The translations under genes were made by a program, and so were the position numbers. Shown piece after piece: positions 9,295-18,209 of a stretch of DNA of 50,422 bases. The stretch comes from Methylotenera sp. (GTDB taxonomy: Bacteria; Pseudomonadota; Gammaproteobacteria; Burkholderiales; Methylophilaceae): contig JAKFVB010000047.1 in NCBI GenBank assembly GCA_021732405.1, positions 1-50,422 of the forward strand. Reading direction: 5' to 3'. Position 1 is the stretch's first letter. Each line of letters opens with the position of its first letter. The notes below the pieces were generated by a model. It made no database searches, was not told the origin of the DNA, and saw only the letters and a list, made by a program, of their open reading frames with translations.

Positions 9295-10485
9295 TTGCTG
9301 GTTTCAATGATGCGAAATTCTATTTCTACAGGATTTATAGTGACTGCACTTGTTTTTTTAACAGCTTGCAGTTCTCTTAAAGATTTAAGTACCAATTTAA
9401 CCGAAACAGTGTTTGGACGTGAACCAGTCAATCCACCAGCGGAATTGGAAGACTTTAAAGCAACCTATGTTGCCAAAATCGATTGGTCCAGTAACGTGGG
9501 CGATACAGAGAAGTACGATTATAGCCTTGCAAAAGATTCTGATGCTGTTTACGCGGCAAACACTAAAGGCGAATTAACCAAATTAGATGCAGTAAAAGGC
9601 AATCAATTGTGGCAGGTTAATATTGGTGAAGCTATTAGTGGCGGGGTTGGCGTAGGGGCAGGTATTGTCATGGTTGGCAGCACTAAAGGCTATGTACATG
9701 CCTACGATACTGCGGGAAAAATGTTATGGAAAGCAAAAGTATCCAGTGAGATATTGAGTGTGCCGCGATACTTTGACGGCTTTGTGATTGTCCGATCTGG
9801 CGATAATCGTATCTATGGCCTAAGTGCAACAGATGGTAGTCGTAAATGGGTGTATGAGCGCGCAACCCCAGCATTATCTTTACGTAGTAGTGTAGGCGTA
9901 GTGGTCGATGGTGGAGCTGTGTACGCTGGATTTGCAGGCGGCAAATTGGTTGCCATTCGTGCCGATAACGGTAAAATTTTATGGGAAGCAACCGTAGCAC
10001 AACCCAAAGGCGTGACGGAAATTGAGCGTATTGCCGATATTACAAGCTTACCTTTTGTAGACGGTGCTTTGGTGTATGCGGTAGCTTATCAAGGTAAAAT
10101 TGCTGCAGTAGACCGTGCTACTGGTAAGGTGGTGTGGAGTCGTGACATTTCAAGTTATTCTGGCTTAACTGCTGAGGACGCAAAAATATTTGTATCGCAT
10201 ACATTGGGATCGGTTTATTCGCTTGACTATACAAGTGGTAAAACATTTTGGCGCCAAGGCGCCTTAACAAACCGTCGCTTAACAACACCATTATCAATGG
10301 GCACTTTAATAGCAGTTGGCGATTTAGAAGGCTACGTGCACTTCTTAAGTCGCGATGACGGTAACTTTTCGGCACGTATTAAATTAGATGATAATGCTGT
10401 CATGTCACTTATTCCTGGTTCAAACTCTTCACAACTCATAGCCGAAACCCGTGATGGTGGCGTTTATGCGGTTAGTGTCAAATAA
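9295..10485 (+). CDS. bamB: Outer-membrane protein assembly lipoprotein BamB
   Basis: Lipoprotein of the BAM complex, an eight-bladed beta-propeller that binds BamA in the periplasm. The frame (396 residues) has a lipoprotein signal ending in Leu-Thr-Ala-Cys-Ser-Ser and repeated PQQ-like blades with Gly-x-x-x-Trp motifs spread over residues about 60-395. The start is uncertain: AGGGG at 9285-9289 is well spaced for the TTG at 9295, while ATGs at 9307 and 9310 keep the same signal peptide but have no clear ribosome binding site. It abuts yfgM without a gap and is 12 bases from der. BamD of the same complex is at 12023. Confidence 0.94.
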   Translation: MLVSMMRNSISTGFIVTALVFLTACSSLKDLSTNLTETVFGREPVNPPAELEDFKATYVAKIDWSSNVGDTEKYDYSLAKDSDAVYAANTKGELTKLDAVKGNQLWQVNIGEAISGGVGVGAGIVMVGSTKGYVHAYDTAGKMLWKAKVSSEILSVPRYFDGFVIVRSGDNRIYGLSATDGSRKWVYERATPALSLRSSVGVVVDGGAVYAGFAGGKLVAIRADNGKILWEATVAQPKGVTEIERIADITSLPFVDGALVYAVAYQGKIAAVDRATGKVVWSRDISSYSGLTAEDAKIFVSHTLGSVYSLDYTSGKTFWRQGALTNRRLTTPLSMGTLIAVGDLEGYVHFLSRDDGNFSARIKLDDNAVMSLIPGSNSSQLIAETRDGGVYAVSVK

Positions 10486-10497
10486 TTAATCCCCAAT

Positions 10498-11928
10498 ATG
10501 TTACCTACCATTGTTTTAGTTGGCCGACCTAACGTCGGCAAATCAACCCTTTTTAATCGCATGACCAAAAGTCGTGATGCGCTGGTAGCTGACTTGCCTG
10601 GGCTCACGCGCGACAGACACTATGGTCGCGGCATTGGTGCCAGCAAACCTTACTTGGTGATTGATACCGGCGGTTTTGAGCCGACTGCTGAAAGTGGCAT
10701 TTTAAAAGAAATGGCGCGTCAGACATTGCTGGCGATTGATGAAGCTGATGTCGTGATTTTTTTGGTGGATGGTCGCGCAGGGATGACGCCGCAAGAATTT
10801 ATCATTGCTGATAAATTACGCAAATCGCAACGCCCAGTATTACTAGCCGTGAATAAAACTGAAGGCATGAATAAAGCCGTCGTTTCGGCTGATTTCCATG
10901 AATTGGGCTTAGGCGAGCCGTTATCTATTTCTTCTGCGCATGGCGAAGGTGTCAAAGACTTGGTGGAATTGGCATTAGAAAACTTTCCAGAGCACACCTT
11001 TGAAGAAGAACGCACCAATCTTAAAAAACCTAAAATCGCCATTGTTGGCCGCCCAAATGTAGGTAAATCTACTCTGGTGAACGCTCTGCTAGGTGAAGAG
11101 CGCGTGATTGCCTTTGATGAACCAGGCACGACACGCGATTCGATTGAAATTGATTTAGAAAAAGACGGCAAAACTTATACGATTATTGATACCGCAGGCG
11201 TTCGCAAACGTGGTCGCGTGTTTGAGGCTGTTGAGAAGTTTTCAGTAGTGAAAACCATGCAGGCGATTGAAGATGCCAATGTGGCGATTTTAGTAGTGGA
11301 TGCGCAAGAAGGCATTACCGAGCAAGATGCGCACGTTGCTGCTTATATTCTAGATGCAGGTCGCGCCTTAGTTGTAGCCGTGAATAAGTGGGATGGTTTG
11401 CCTGAAGATGAGCGTGAATTTATTAAAAATGAAATCGACCGCAAACTGGTTTTTTTGGACTTTGCTAAATTTCACTATATTTCAGCGTTAAGAAAAAAAG
11501 GCTTGCCTGAATTATTTACATCGGTAGACGGCGCATTTAAAGCAGCCATGGCAAAATTAGCCACGCCACAACTAACGCGTGTGTTGATTGACGCAATTGC
11601 GCAACATCAGCCGCCAATCAGCCGCGGCACTAGACCAAAATTAAAATACGCGCATCAAGGTGGTATGAATCCGCCAATTGTGGTGGTGCACGGTAGTCAT
11701 GTGGATGATATTAAAGACAGTTATAAACGCTATTTGGAAGGCGTTTACCGTAAGACTTTTCAGTTAGTTGGTACGCCGCTGCGCGTGCAGTTTAAACAAG
11801 GCGATAATCCATTTGCAGAACCAGAAAAACGTAAAGCGGGTGAGGGTATTGTGAGTATGCGCCGCCGTAAAACTGCGCAACGTGCGGAACTTAAAGCTAA
11901 AAAAGACGCAGAAGATAAAAAGCGTTAG
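10498..11928 (+). CDS. der: Ribosome-assembly GTPase Der (EngA)
   Basis: Tandem GTPase that acts in maturation of the 50S subunit. The 476-residue protein has two G domains, each with a P-loop Gly-Arg-Pro-Asn-Val-Gly-Lys-Ser-Thr (residues about 8-16 and 184-192), Asp-Thr-Gly-Gly and Asp-Thr-Ala-Gly G3 motifs and Asn-Lys-x-[Glu/Asp] G4 motifs, then a KH-like C-terminal domain (about 355-440) and a strongly basic tail rich in Arg and Lys. It is the last gene of the ndk/rlmN-der plus-strand run and is followed by a strong hairpin. Confidence 0.97.
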   Translation: MLPTIVLVGRPNVGKSTLFNRMTKSRDALVADLPGLTRDRHYGRGIGASKPYLVIDTGGFEPTAESGILKEMARQTLLAIDEADVVIFLVDGRAGMTPQEFIIADKLRKSQRPVLLAVNKTEGMNKAVVSADFHELGLGEPLSISSAHGEGVKDLVELALENFPEHTFEEERTNLKKPKIAIVGRPNVGKSTLVNALLGEERVIAFDEPGTTRDSIEIDLEKDGKTYTIIDTAGVRKRGRVFEAVEKFSVVKTMQAIEDANVAILVVDAQEGITEQDAHVAAYILDAGRALVVAVNKWDGLPEDEREFIKNEIDRKLVFLDFAKFHYISALRKKGLPELFTSVDGAFKAAMAKLATPQLTRVLIDAIAQHQPPISRGTRPKLKYAHQGGMNPPIVVVHGSHVDDIKDSYKRYLEGVYRKTFQLVGTPLRVQFKQGDNPFAEPEKRKAGEGIVSMRRRKTAQRAELKAKKDAEDKKR

Positions 11929-11948
11929 TCTCAACATGATGGTTTAAA

Positions 11949-11980
11949 AAAAGTTAACCAATTTTTATTGGTTAACTTTT
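11949..11980 (+). terminator. Terminator after der
   Basis: A perfect 14-bp stem, AAAAGTTAACCAAT (11949-11962) and ATTGGTTAACTTTT (11967-11980), closes a TTTT loop. The A-rich and T-rich ends make it usable in both directions, for der from the left and for bamD, which ends at 12023, from the right. Confidence 0.85.
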
Positions 11981-12022
11981 AGTGACGCCAAACCTTAATC
12001 CAAATACCTTAAAACCAATTCC

Positions 12023-12850
12023 TTAATACAAGCTTTCCCAAAATTTCCACCATATACGTTCGTCTTCACTCACTTTACCGAGCACCATAGGATTTTGTGG
12101 GTAGTTGGTTTTAAGAATGCGCAGCGTATCTTCTTTTAAGTCGGTTAAATTCATATAATCGTAGGCACTCACACTCACAACCAAAGCCTCTTCAACTGAG
12201 CTTGAATTCGGATAATACTCTAATACATATTTAGAGCGATTTAAGGCTGCCAAATAAGCGGTACGCTTCATGTAATAGCGCGCAACATGCATTTCATGCA
12301 GCGCAAGCGCATTCACTAGATATACCATGCGCTGCGTCGCATCTTTGTAATAGCGGCTTTTTGGGTAGCGTTCGACCAATTCTTTTAACGCAGCAAATGA
12401 TAGTTTGAGCGTTTTAGGATCGCGATCGGTGATTTCTTGACCAGTGTATTTTTCAATAATGCCACGTTCATTAAAGCTTGCTAAGCCTTTTAAATAGTAG
12501 GCGTAATCAACATTAGGATGATTGGGGTGCAGCTTGATAAAGCGATCAGCTGCAACCACAGCGGATACCGGGTCTTGCTTTTTGTAATGGATATAGGCAA
12601 TTTCTAATTGCGCCTGCGTTGCATATTTTCCATTTGGAAAGCGCGACTCTAAAAGTTGATAAAGATACAATGCATTATCGTAGTCTTTGTCAGTCATTCT
12701 TCCTTCGGCTTCAGCATAAAGCCGCTCAACTTGCCAACCTTTAGTTGCGTCAATATCGGTGGGATCACCAAAAATTGAACAGCTACTTAATATAAACGGT
12801 AGCAATAAAGCCCCAATAGTACGGTATAAAAGCGGTAAAATACGTTTCAC
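12023..12850 (-). CDS. bamD: Outer-membrane protein assembly lipoprotein BamD
   Basis: Essential lipoprotein of the BAM complex, made of TPR motifs that recognise beta-barrel substrates. The 275-residue protein begins with a lipoprotein signal peptide and lipobox Ile-Leu-Ser-Ser-Cys (Cys at about residue 24). TPR-like helices follow from about residue 35, including Ala-Gln-Leu-Glu-Ile-Ala-Tyr and the conserved Arg-Tyr-Pro-Lys-Ser-Arg-Tyr stretch. The length is slightly above the usual ~245-260. It is divergent from rluD, as in many proteobacteria. Confidence 0.93.
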   Translation of the reverse strand: MKRILPLLYRTIGALLLPFILSSCSIFGDPTDIDATKGWQVERLYAEAEGRMTDKDYDNALYLYQLLESRFPNGKYATQAQLEIAYIHYKKQDPVSAVVAADRFIKLHPNHPNVDYAYYLKGLASFNERGIIEKYTGQEITDRDPKTLKLSFAALKELVERYPKSRYYKDATQRMVYLVNALALHEMHVARYYMKRTAYLAALNRSKYVLEYYPNSSSVEEALVVSVSAYDYMNLTDLKEDTLRILKTNYPQNPMVLGKVSEDERIWWKFWESLY

Positions 12851-12870
12851 TATAAAAACCTACAAACAAT

Positions 12871-12891
12871 TTAAGTTTAATTATAACTTAA
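12871..12891. promoter_or_regulatory. Divergent bamD-rluD promoter region with an inverted repeat
   Basis: In the 56-base gap between the two starts, TTAAGTT (12871-12877) and AACTTAA (12885-12891) form a perfect 7-bp inverted repeat around an AT-rich centre. TATAAC at 12882-12887 could be a -10 for rluD. It may be simply the paired promoters; no regulator is indicated. Confidence 0.35.
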
Positions 12892-12906
12892 GCTGCCAAA
12901 AAACTG

Positions 12907-14037
12907 ATGCCAAAAAAAGAGTTAGCTTTAAATACGCCACTTAATAACGCGCCATTAAACAGTGTGATTAAGTTAATTATTCCCATGAGTGTGGGCGGAC
13001 AACGCTTGGACATTGCTTTACAGCAAATGTTGCCAGCGCATTCACGTTCACGTTTGCAAGCTTGGATTAAGGCAGGATTTGTTACCTTAAATCAAGTATC
13101 TGCTACGCCAAAAACCAAAGTGTGGGGCGGCGAGCAGGTTGATATTACACCGCAAGCCAATCCGCAAGAACAGGCTTTTTTACCTGAAAATATAGCGTTA
13201 AGTATTGTGTATGAAGATGACACGATTTTAGTTATTAACAAGCCAGCCGGTTTGGTGGTGCATCCAGCGGCAGGTAACTGGAGCGGTACTTTACTCAATG
13301 CATTGTTGCATCATGTGCCGCAATTAAGCGATGTGCCGCGCGCGGGCATTGTGCATCGGCTAGATAAAGACACCAGCGGCTTATTGGTTGTGGCTAAAAC
13401 TTTAGAGGCGCAAACCAGCTTGGTGCGCCAATTGCAGGCACGCACGGTTAAGCGTGAATATAGGGCAATCGTTTGGGGACAACTATGGCGCAACGGTACG
13501 ATTAACCAGCCGATTGGTCGCCACTCGCATGCGCGTACTAAAATGGCGATTTCGCGCACGGGCAAACCTGCTATTACGCATTACGAAGTGCTTGAGCGTT
13601 TTGGTGTGCATACTTATTTGCGTTGCCAGTTAGAAACAGGTCGCACCCATCAAATTCGCGTGCATATGCAGTTTTTAAAAGCGCCTATGCTGGGCGACCC
13701 AGTGTATGGTATAGGTAACATCATCCCGCATAAGCATATGACACAAACTTTGCGGGATGCGGTAAGTGATTTTGATCGTCAGGCTTTACATGCGGTCAAG
13801 TTGGGACTGATTCACCCTAAAACTAACGAGTTTATGGAATGGCAAATTGAGCTGGCAGAAGATATGAAAGTGCTGCTAGAAGCCATGCGTCATGAAGACC
13901 CGCCAACTGAAGATGAGGGTGAAGGTTTTGATTTCGGTTACCAGGATGGTGATTACTATGAGGGCGAAGCCGATGATGATGATTTTGACGATTTTGATGA
14001 TGAAACCCTTGATGATCAAGAACTGGAAGGAGATTAA
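12907..14037 (+). CDS. rluD: 23S rRNA pseudouridine synthase D with acidic tail
   Basis: Makes pseudouridines 1911, 1915 and 1917 in helix 69 of 23S rRNA. In 376 residues one sees an S4-like RNA-binding domain (about 35-90) and the catalytic domain with His-Arg-Leu-Asp-Lys-Asp-Thr-Ser-Gly, the nucleophile being Asp153, then Gly-Arg-Thr-His-Gln-Ile-Arg-Val-His. Compared with the family (~325 residues) it has an N-terminal extension of about 20 residues and a very acidic tail of about 45 residues, mostly Asp and Glu with Gly and Tyr. It is followed after two bases by pgeF. Confidence 0.95.
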   Translation: MPKKELALNTPLNNAPLNSVIKLIIPMSVGGQRLDIALQQMLPAHSRSRLQAWIKAGFVTLNQVSATPKTKVWGGEQVDITPQANPQEQAFLPENIALSIVYEDDTILVINKPAGLVVHPAAGNWSGTLLNALLHHVPQLSDVPRAGIVHRLDKDTSGLLVVAKTLEAQTSLVRQLQARTVKREYRAIVWGQLWRNGTINQPIGRHSHARTKMAISRTGKPAITHYEVLERFGVHTYLRCQLETGRTHQIRVHMQFLKAPMLGDPVYGIGNIIPHKHMTQTLRDAVSDFDRQALHAVKLGLIHPKTNEFMEWQIELAEDMKVLLEAMRHEDPPTEDEGEGFDFGYQDGDYYEGEADDDDFDDFDDETLDDQELEGD

Positions 14038-14039
14038 TC

Positions 14040-14810
14040 TTGCTTAAAAAAAGTGATTTTATTATTCCAGATTGGCCAGCGCCTGCCAATGTGCATACTT
14101 TGCAAACCACACGAAATGGCGGTGTAAGCACTGGGCTTTTTGCCAGCTTAAATTTAGGTAATCATGTGCAAGATGATCCTTTGCACGTTGCGCATAATCG
14201 CCAATTGTTGAGTCAATTTTTGCCTTCTGAGCCAGTATGGTTGAATCAAGTGCATGGCGTAGAGGTTGTAGATGCTGCCAATGCCGATTGTGTGCCCAAT
14301 GCAGATGCTAGTTTTACCACGCGCCATAATACGGTATGCGTAACCATGACGGCGGATTGTTTGCCAATATTGCTGTGTGATACCGCAGGCACTGTGGTGG
14401 CCAGCATTCATGCGGGCTGGCGTAGTTTGTGCGATGGTGTGATTGAGGCAACTATTACAAAAATATTAACATCAACAACGGTTAAAGCGGTTGATTTAAT
14501 GGCTTGGTTAGGCCCTGCAATTGGCCCAACTGCATTTGAAGTGGGTAGTGAAGTTAGGGCGCAATTCATTGCAAAAGATGCGCAAGCAGAATCTGCTTTT
14601 CAGTCCCAGGGTAATGAAAAATGGCTGGGCAATATTTATTGCATTGCCACCCAGCGCTTAAATAATTTAGGTGTTAATCAAATATACGGCGGTCAGCAAG
14701 AGCAATTTTGCACAGTAAGCGACAGCGCCCGTTTTTTCTCATTTCGCCGTGATAATGTCACTGGCCGTATGGCGACGATGATATGGCTAACAGCAAATAA
14801 GCTGGTTTAG
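14040..14810 (+). CDS. pgeF: Peptidoglycan editing factor (YfiH/laccase-domain)
   Basis: Cytosolic copper/zinc-site protein of the YfiH family, shown in E. coli to remove mis-incorporated amino acids from UDP-MurNAc precursors and long annotated as polyphenol oxidase. The metal ligands are visible: His72 in Asn-Gln-Val-His-Gly, Cys107 in Ala-Asp-Cys-Leu-Pro and His124 in Ile-His-Ala-Gly-Trp-Arg. The start is TTG at 14040, seven bases after a strong GGAAGGAG (14025-14032) at the rluD end. The rluD-pgeF pairing is conserved in proteobacteria. Confidence 0.92.
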   Translation: MLKKSDFIIPDWPAPANVHTLQTTRNGGVSTGLFASLNLGNHVQDDPLHVAHNRQLLSQFLPSEPVWLNQVHGVEVVDAANADCVPNADASFTTRHNTVCVTMTADCLPILLCDTAGTVVASIHAGWRSLCDGVIEATITKILTSTTVKAVDLMAWLGPAIGPTAFEVGSEVRAQFIAKDAQAESAFQSQGNEKWLGNIYCIATQRLNNLGVNQIYGGQQEQFCTVSDSARFFSFRRDNVTGRMATMIWLTANKLV

Positions 14811-14888
14811 TTTATAATGCGCAACCTTTATTACTGTTACTTCAATCGCTTAAGCCTCAATTGCTTAAAGCTTAATTAATTGCCACTC

Positions 14889-15788
14889 ATGATAACTCCC
14901 GACTTTTCTGTTTTGCTTTGGATTGTATTATTCAGCCTATTGGGCGGCGTGCTCAGCGTAGCAGGCGCGGCTTTGGTTGCACTTAATATCAAAAAAACGG
15001 CCGTTCCCATGTTGATTAGTTATGCGATTGGCGCAATGCTGGGTGCCGTATTTTTAGAGATTCTGCCGCACGCCATTGAAGTTGCTGCTAGCCCAAAACA
15101 TATGACAGCCACGGTGCTGTTTGGCATATTATTATTCTTTGCTTTAGAGAAGTTAGTATTGTGGCGCCATTGCCATGGTGATCACTGCGAAGTGCATGCG
15201 GTACATACGGCAGAGGAGTGTCCAGATCCACAAACAAGCCTCAGTCCAGCGGATTCAACAGTTACTAAATACAAAGCGGTAGCTGTTAAACAACCCTCAA
15301 TTAATATGCACCCACAACATCATAACCATGATCACGATCGTGGCAGAAGCGGCATGATGATTATGATTGGCGATACTTTTCATAATTTTGTCGATGGCAT
15401 TTTAATCGCCTCAGCTTTTATGGTGGATATTAAATTGGGTATCGTCACTGCGATTGCCATTATTGCGCATGAGATTCCGCAAGAAGTAGGCGACTTTCTG
15501 ATTCTGCTGCATTCTGGTTACAGCAAAAAACAAGCCTTTATTTTTAACTTAGTCTCTAGCTTAGCCACCGCAGTGGGCGGGTTTATTGCCTATTTTGCCT
15601 TATCGCATGTGCAAGCCTGGGTGCCAACGATTTTGGGTTTAGCCGCTGCCAGCATGCTTTACGTGGCTGTTGCGGATTTAATTCCTAGCTTGCACAAACG
15701 CACTGAGTTGCGCGCAACTATTTCACAACTTGCATTAATAGCTTGCGGTGTTGCGTCTATTTTTCTTGTTGGTCATTTTTTAGAATAA
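14889..15788 (+). CDS. ZIP-family divalent metal transporter
   Basis: Inner-membrane transporter, probably for zinc or iron(II). About 299 residues with eight hydrophobic segments; transmembrane helices 4 and 5 carry the ZIP signatures His-Asn-Phe-Val-Asp-Gly and His-Glu-Ile-Pro-Gln-Glu. The loop between helices 3 and 4 is His-rich in two patches (residues about 94-110 and 140-150), typical of metal sensing or binding. The longer frame starts at TTG 14880; I prefer ATG 14889, though no strong ribosome binding site precedes either. TATAAT at 14813-14818 may be its -10. The DNA between it and pgeF (14811-14888) otherwise holds nothing recognisable. Confidence 0.85.
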   Translation: MITPDFSVLLWIVLFSLLGGVLSVAGAALVALNIKKTAVPMLISYAIGAMLGAVFLEILPHAIEVAASPKHMTATVLFGILLFFALEKLVLWRHCHGDHCEVHAVHTAEECPDPQTSLSPADSTVTKYKAVAVKQPSINMHPQHHNHDHDRGRSGMMIMIGDTFHNFVDGILIASAFMVDIKLGIVTAIAIIAHEIPQEVGDFLILLHSGYSKKQAFIFNLVSSLATAVGGFIAYFALSHVQAWVPTILGLAAASMLYVAVADLIPSLHKRTELRATISQLALIACGVASIFLVGHFLE

Positions 15789-15803
15789 AGCGATTTTATC
15801 TGT

Positions 15804-17159
15804 ATGAAAACATCAATACTTAACCCTAAAAATCAACCAAAAGTTGGCTTTGTTTCACTTGGCTGCCCCAAAGCAGGCTCAGATGCCGAGCGCATTCTGA
15901 CGCAATTGCGTGCAGAAGGTTATGAGATTTCGGCTAGCTATGAAGACTCTGATTTGGTGGTGGTGAACACTTGCGGTTTTATTGATTCTGCCGTGCAAGA
16001 GTCACTAGATGCGATTGGTGAAGCGCTGAATAAAAACGGCAAAGTGATTGTCACTGGTTGTTTAGGCGCTAAAAAAGGGGTAGTTGAAGCCGCCCATCCA
16101 AGCGTGTTGGCGGTGACTGGCCCACACGCACTAGAAGAAGTGATGACGCATGTGCACGCCAATTTACCTAAATTGCATGAACCGTTCATAGACCTTGTTC
16201 CGCCGCAAGGCATACGCCTAACGCCCAGTCATTATGCCTACCTTAAAATTTCAGAAGGCTGTAATCACAGATGCAGCTTCTGCATTATCCCCAGCATGCG
16301 TGGTGATTTGGTCAGCCGGCCAATTGGTGAAGTGATGAACGAAGCGGAAAACTTGGTGAATGCGGGTGTTTCTGAAATTTTGGTGATTTCGCAAGACACC
16401 AGTGCTTATGGCGTTGATGTGAAATACCGTCTAGGTTTTTGGAATGGCCGACCAGTCAAAACCCGTATGACAGAGCTTTGTCAAAGCTTAAGCGAATTAG
16501 GTGTGTGGACGCGCTTACATTATGTGTATCCCTATCCACATGTGGATGAAGTGATACCTCTGATGGCAGATGGCTTGATTTTGCCGTACCTAGATGTGCC
16601 ATTTCAGCATGCTAGCCCAAGAATTTTAAAAGCCATGAAACGCCCAGCGCACGCAGAAAATAACTTAGCGCGCATCAAAGCCTGGCGCGAAATCTGCCCT
16701 GATATTACCGTGCGAAGTACTTTTATTGCCGGCTTCCCTGGCGAAACCGAAGACGACTTCAAAATACTGCTGGATTTCTTAGAAGAAGCGGAATTAGATA
16801 GGGTGGGTTGCTTTACCTATTCAGCGGTCGATGGCGCAAAAGCCAATGAGTTGCCAGACCATGTGCCACAAGAAGTAAAAGAAGAGCGTCTTGCAAGATT
16901 TATGGAAGTGCAAGAGCGGATTAGCGCAGCAAAACTTCAGGCTAAAATTGGAACGATGCAAACAGTGCTGGTTGATGAGGTTAATGCATTAGAAGATGGT
17001 ACATTTGAGGCAATAGGCCGCACTAAAGCCGATGCGCCAGAAATTGATGGGGTTGTCTATATGGAAGATGCTGAGGGTTTAGCGCCAGGGGACTTTGTCG
17101 AAGTTGAGATTTACCATGCAGATGGTCATGACTTGTGGGGCGGGCCACCAATAAGTTAA
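15804..17159 (+). CDS. rimO: Ribosomal protein S12 methylthiotransferase
   Basis: Radical-SAM enzyme that methylthiolates an aspartate (Asp89 in E. coli) of ribosomal protein S12. The 451-residue protein has an N-terminal UPF0004 domain (about 12-130, with Ser-Leu-Gly-Cys-Pro-Lys), the radical-SAM triad Cys153, Cys157 and Cys160 (Cys-Asn-His-Arg-Cys-Ser-Phe-Cys) and a C-terminal TRAM domain (about 385-450). It is 15 bases downstream of the ZIP gene, with which it may be co-transcribed. Confidence 0.96.
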   Translation: MKTSILNPKNQPKVGFVSLGCPKAGSDAERILTQLRAEGYEISASYEDSDLVVVNTCGFIDSAVQESLDAIGEALNKNGKVIVTGCLGAKKGVVEAAHPSVLAVTGPHALEEVMTHVHANLPKLHEPFIDLVPPQGIRLTPSHYAYLKISEGCNHRCSFCIIPSMRGDLVSRPIGEVMNEAENLVNAGVSEILVISQDTSAYGVDVKYRLGFWNGRPVKTRMTELCQSLSELGVWTRLHYVYPYPHVDEVIPLMADGLILPYLDVPFQHASPRILKAMKRPAHAENNLARIKAWREICPDITVRSTFIAGFPGETEDDFKILLDFLEEAELDRVGCFTYSAVDGAKANELPDHVPQEVKEERLARFMEVQERISAAKLQAKIGTMQTVLVDEVNALEDGTFEAIGRTKADAPEIDGVVYMEDAEGLAPGDFVEVEIYHADGHDLWGGPPIS

Positions 17160-17254
17160 GTGGTTAAAAGTGTGCTTAATTTTAGATTTAATAAATATCG
17201 AAATCTTGCTTTACAAAAGCTAGGCAGAAATTTATACAATTTTAACCTAGTTGA

Positions 17255-17506
17255 ATGAAGATTGAAATGCATATGGAGGATTACTTCGCGCTCAAAGCAT
17301 CCTATGAAGCTATGCTAGACGACAGAAATTTTTTAATCCATCAGTTTAGTGAGAGTTTTAGCTTGAGTTCTGTTGAGAGTAGCCAATAGGCAATCAGTCA
17401 CTTAGATGACATGCGGAAAAAACATTTGCCAGCAATGATAAATTTACAAGATATTGTTAAAACTTACTTAGAAATGACTAAAGATATTCCGCAGTCGTTT
17501 GATTAG
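17255..17506 (+). pseudogene. Small gene interrupted by an in-frame amber codon
   Basis: An open frame from ATG 17255 reads 44 residues, meets TAG at 17387-17389, then continues in the same frame for 38 codons to a second TAG at 17504-17506. Both halves look protein-like: charged and amphipathic, with Met-Glu-Asp-Tyr-Phe-Ala-Leu-Lys before and Lys-His-Leu-Pro-Ala-Met-Ile-Asn-Leu after. A single change of CAG (Gln) to TAG would explain it. I do not recognise the family. GGAGG at 17275 lies inside the frame, so initiation at an internal ATG is also possible. Most likely a recently broken small gene. Confidence 0.4.
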
Positions 17507-17744
17507 TTATCTTTTCGCCACCTTATATCTGCCGCTAAAGCCGAAAGCGCGGCAAAGGGGATAGCAAGTCAAAACCAAGTGAAATTTCACCGATAGTTGT
17601 ATTTAGCCAACCTTTTATTCTTCTACTTCGTCATTCCCGCGCAGGCAGGAATCCGTTCAAGGTCAACTTAAGATAAATCTTACTGTGATTAATAATTGGT
17701 GCTGGCATAGATCCCCGCTTAAACCATTTCGCAAGAATGAATAA
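17507..17744. repeat. Intergenic stretch with a degenerate inward-facing repeat
   Basis: This gene-free stretch carries at 17629-17654 the unit CGTCATTCCCGCGCAGGC followed by AGGAATCC, a motif family common as dispersed palindromic repeats in beta- and gammaproteobacteria. About 55 bases on, 17709-17739 reads like a damaged opposite copy (AGATCCCCGC, an insertion, then CGCAAGAATGA). A small inverted repeat TGCCGC/GCGGCA lies at 17530-17554. This is probably a decayed dispersed repeat between rimO and the next gene. Confidence 0.4.
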
Positions 17745-18119
17745 TCAAGCAGCACTAAATAAATCAGGCAATATCGGCGCTGGCCTTTGACTGTCAGCGC
17801 GCTCTTCTAAAAAATCAAAAGTAAGCGGACAACGCGTTGGTTTTTTAACGGCTTTTCGGCGTTTTGGTGTGCGGGCTTCTAGGTCGATATAAGGTGTTTG
17901 GCTGATTCTTACATAGCCTGAACTGGATAATTTCTGTATGGTAGTTTCAAATAAACTGAGTGGATTGTCTATGTTTTGTAGCGTGACAACTTCACCCGTA
18001 ATGCCTTTAGCTTTTGTTACTTTCAATACGTTGTACATGACCAATTTAGTAGCGGTTTGTTTGCCGTAAATTTCGCCTGTTTGTATCTGCAAAGTTACTC
18101 CAAAAGGGCTATAGAACAT
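17745..18119 (-). CDS. Hypothetical protein, 124 residues
   Basis: I do not recognise the family. The predicted soluble protein has no signal peptide or membrane segment. Residues about 1-80 are mixed beta/alpha (Val-Val-Thr-Leu-Gln-Asn-Ile-Asp, then Gly-Tyr-Val-Arg-Ile-Ser). Residues about 85-100 are very basic (Lys-Arg-Arg-Lys-Ala-Val-Lys-Lys), which might bind nucleic acid or phosphate groups. The C-terminus is Pro-rich. The ATG at 18119 faces a divergent dioxygenase gene across a 90-base gap. Codon use looks like that of the neighbours, so it is likely to be real. Confidence 0.5.
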   Translation of the reverse strand: MFYSPFGVTLQIQTGEIYGKQTATKLVMYNVLKVTKAKGITGEVVTLQNIDNPLSLFETTIQKLSSSGYVRISQTPYIDLEARTPKRRKAVKKPTRCPLTFDFLEERADSQRPAPILPDLFSAA

Positions 18120-18133
18120 TCGTTAAAAATAAT

Positions 18134-18179
18134 AGTACAATTAAGTTTAAATAAAAGCAATTAAGTGTTTGATTGTACT
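18134..18179. promoter_or_regulatory. Operator-like inverted and direct repeats upstream of the dioxygenase
   Basis: AGTACAAT (18134-18141) and ATTGTACT (18172-18179) are perfect inverted repeats 30 bases apart. Inside them the 9-mer CAATTAAGT occurs twice in direct orientation (18139-18147 and 18158-18166). The cluster sits in the divergent promoter gap and could bind a regulator, for example the TetR protein encoded beyond the dioxygenase; that link is inference. Confidence 0.35.
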
Positions 18180-18209
18180 CATTTACCGATTGACTAGGTG
18201 GACTAAAAT

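Noticed and set aside
10719-11171. 150-codon open frame antisense to der
   Set aside because: Lies fully within der, Ser-rich shadow composition, no ribosome binding site.
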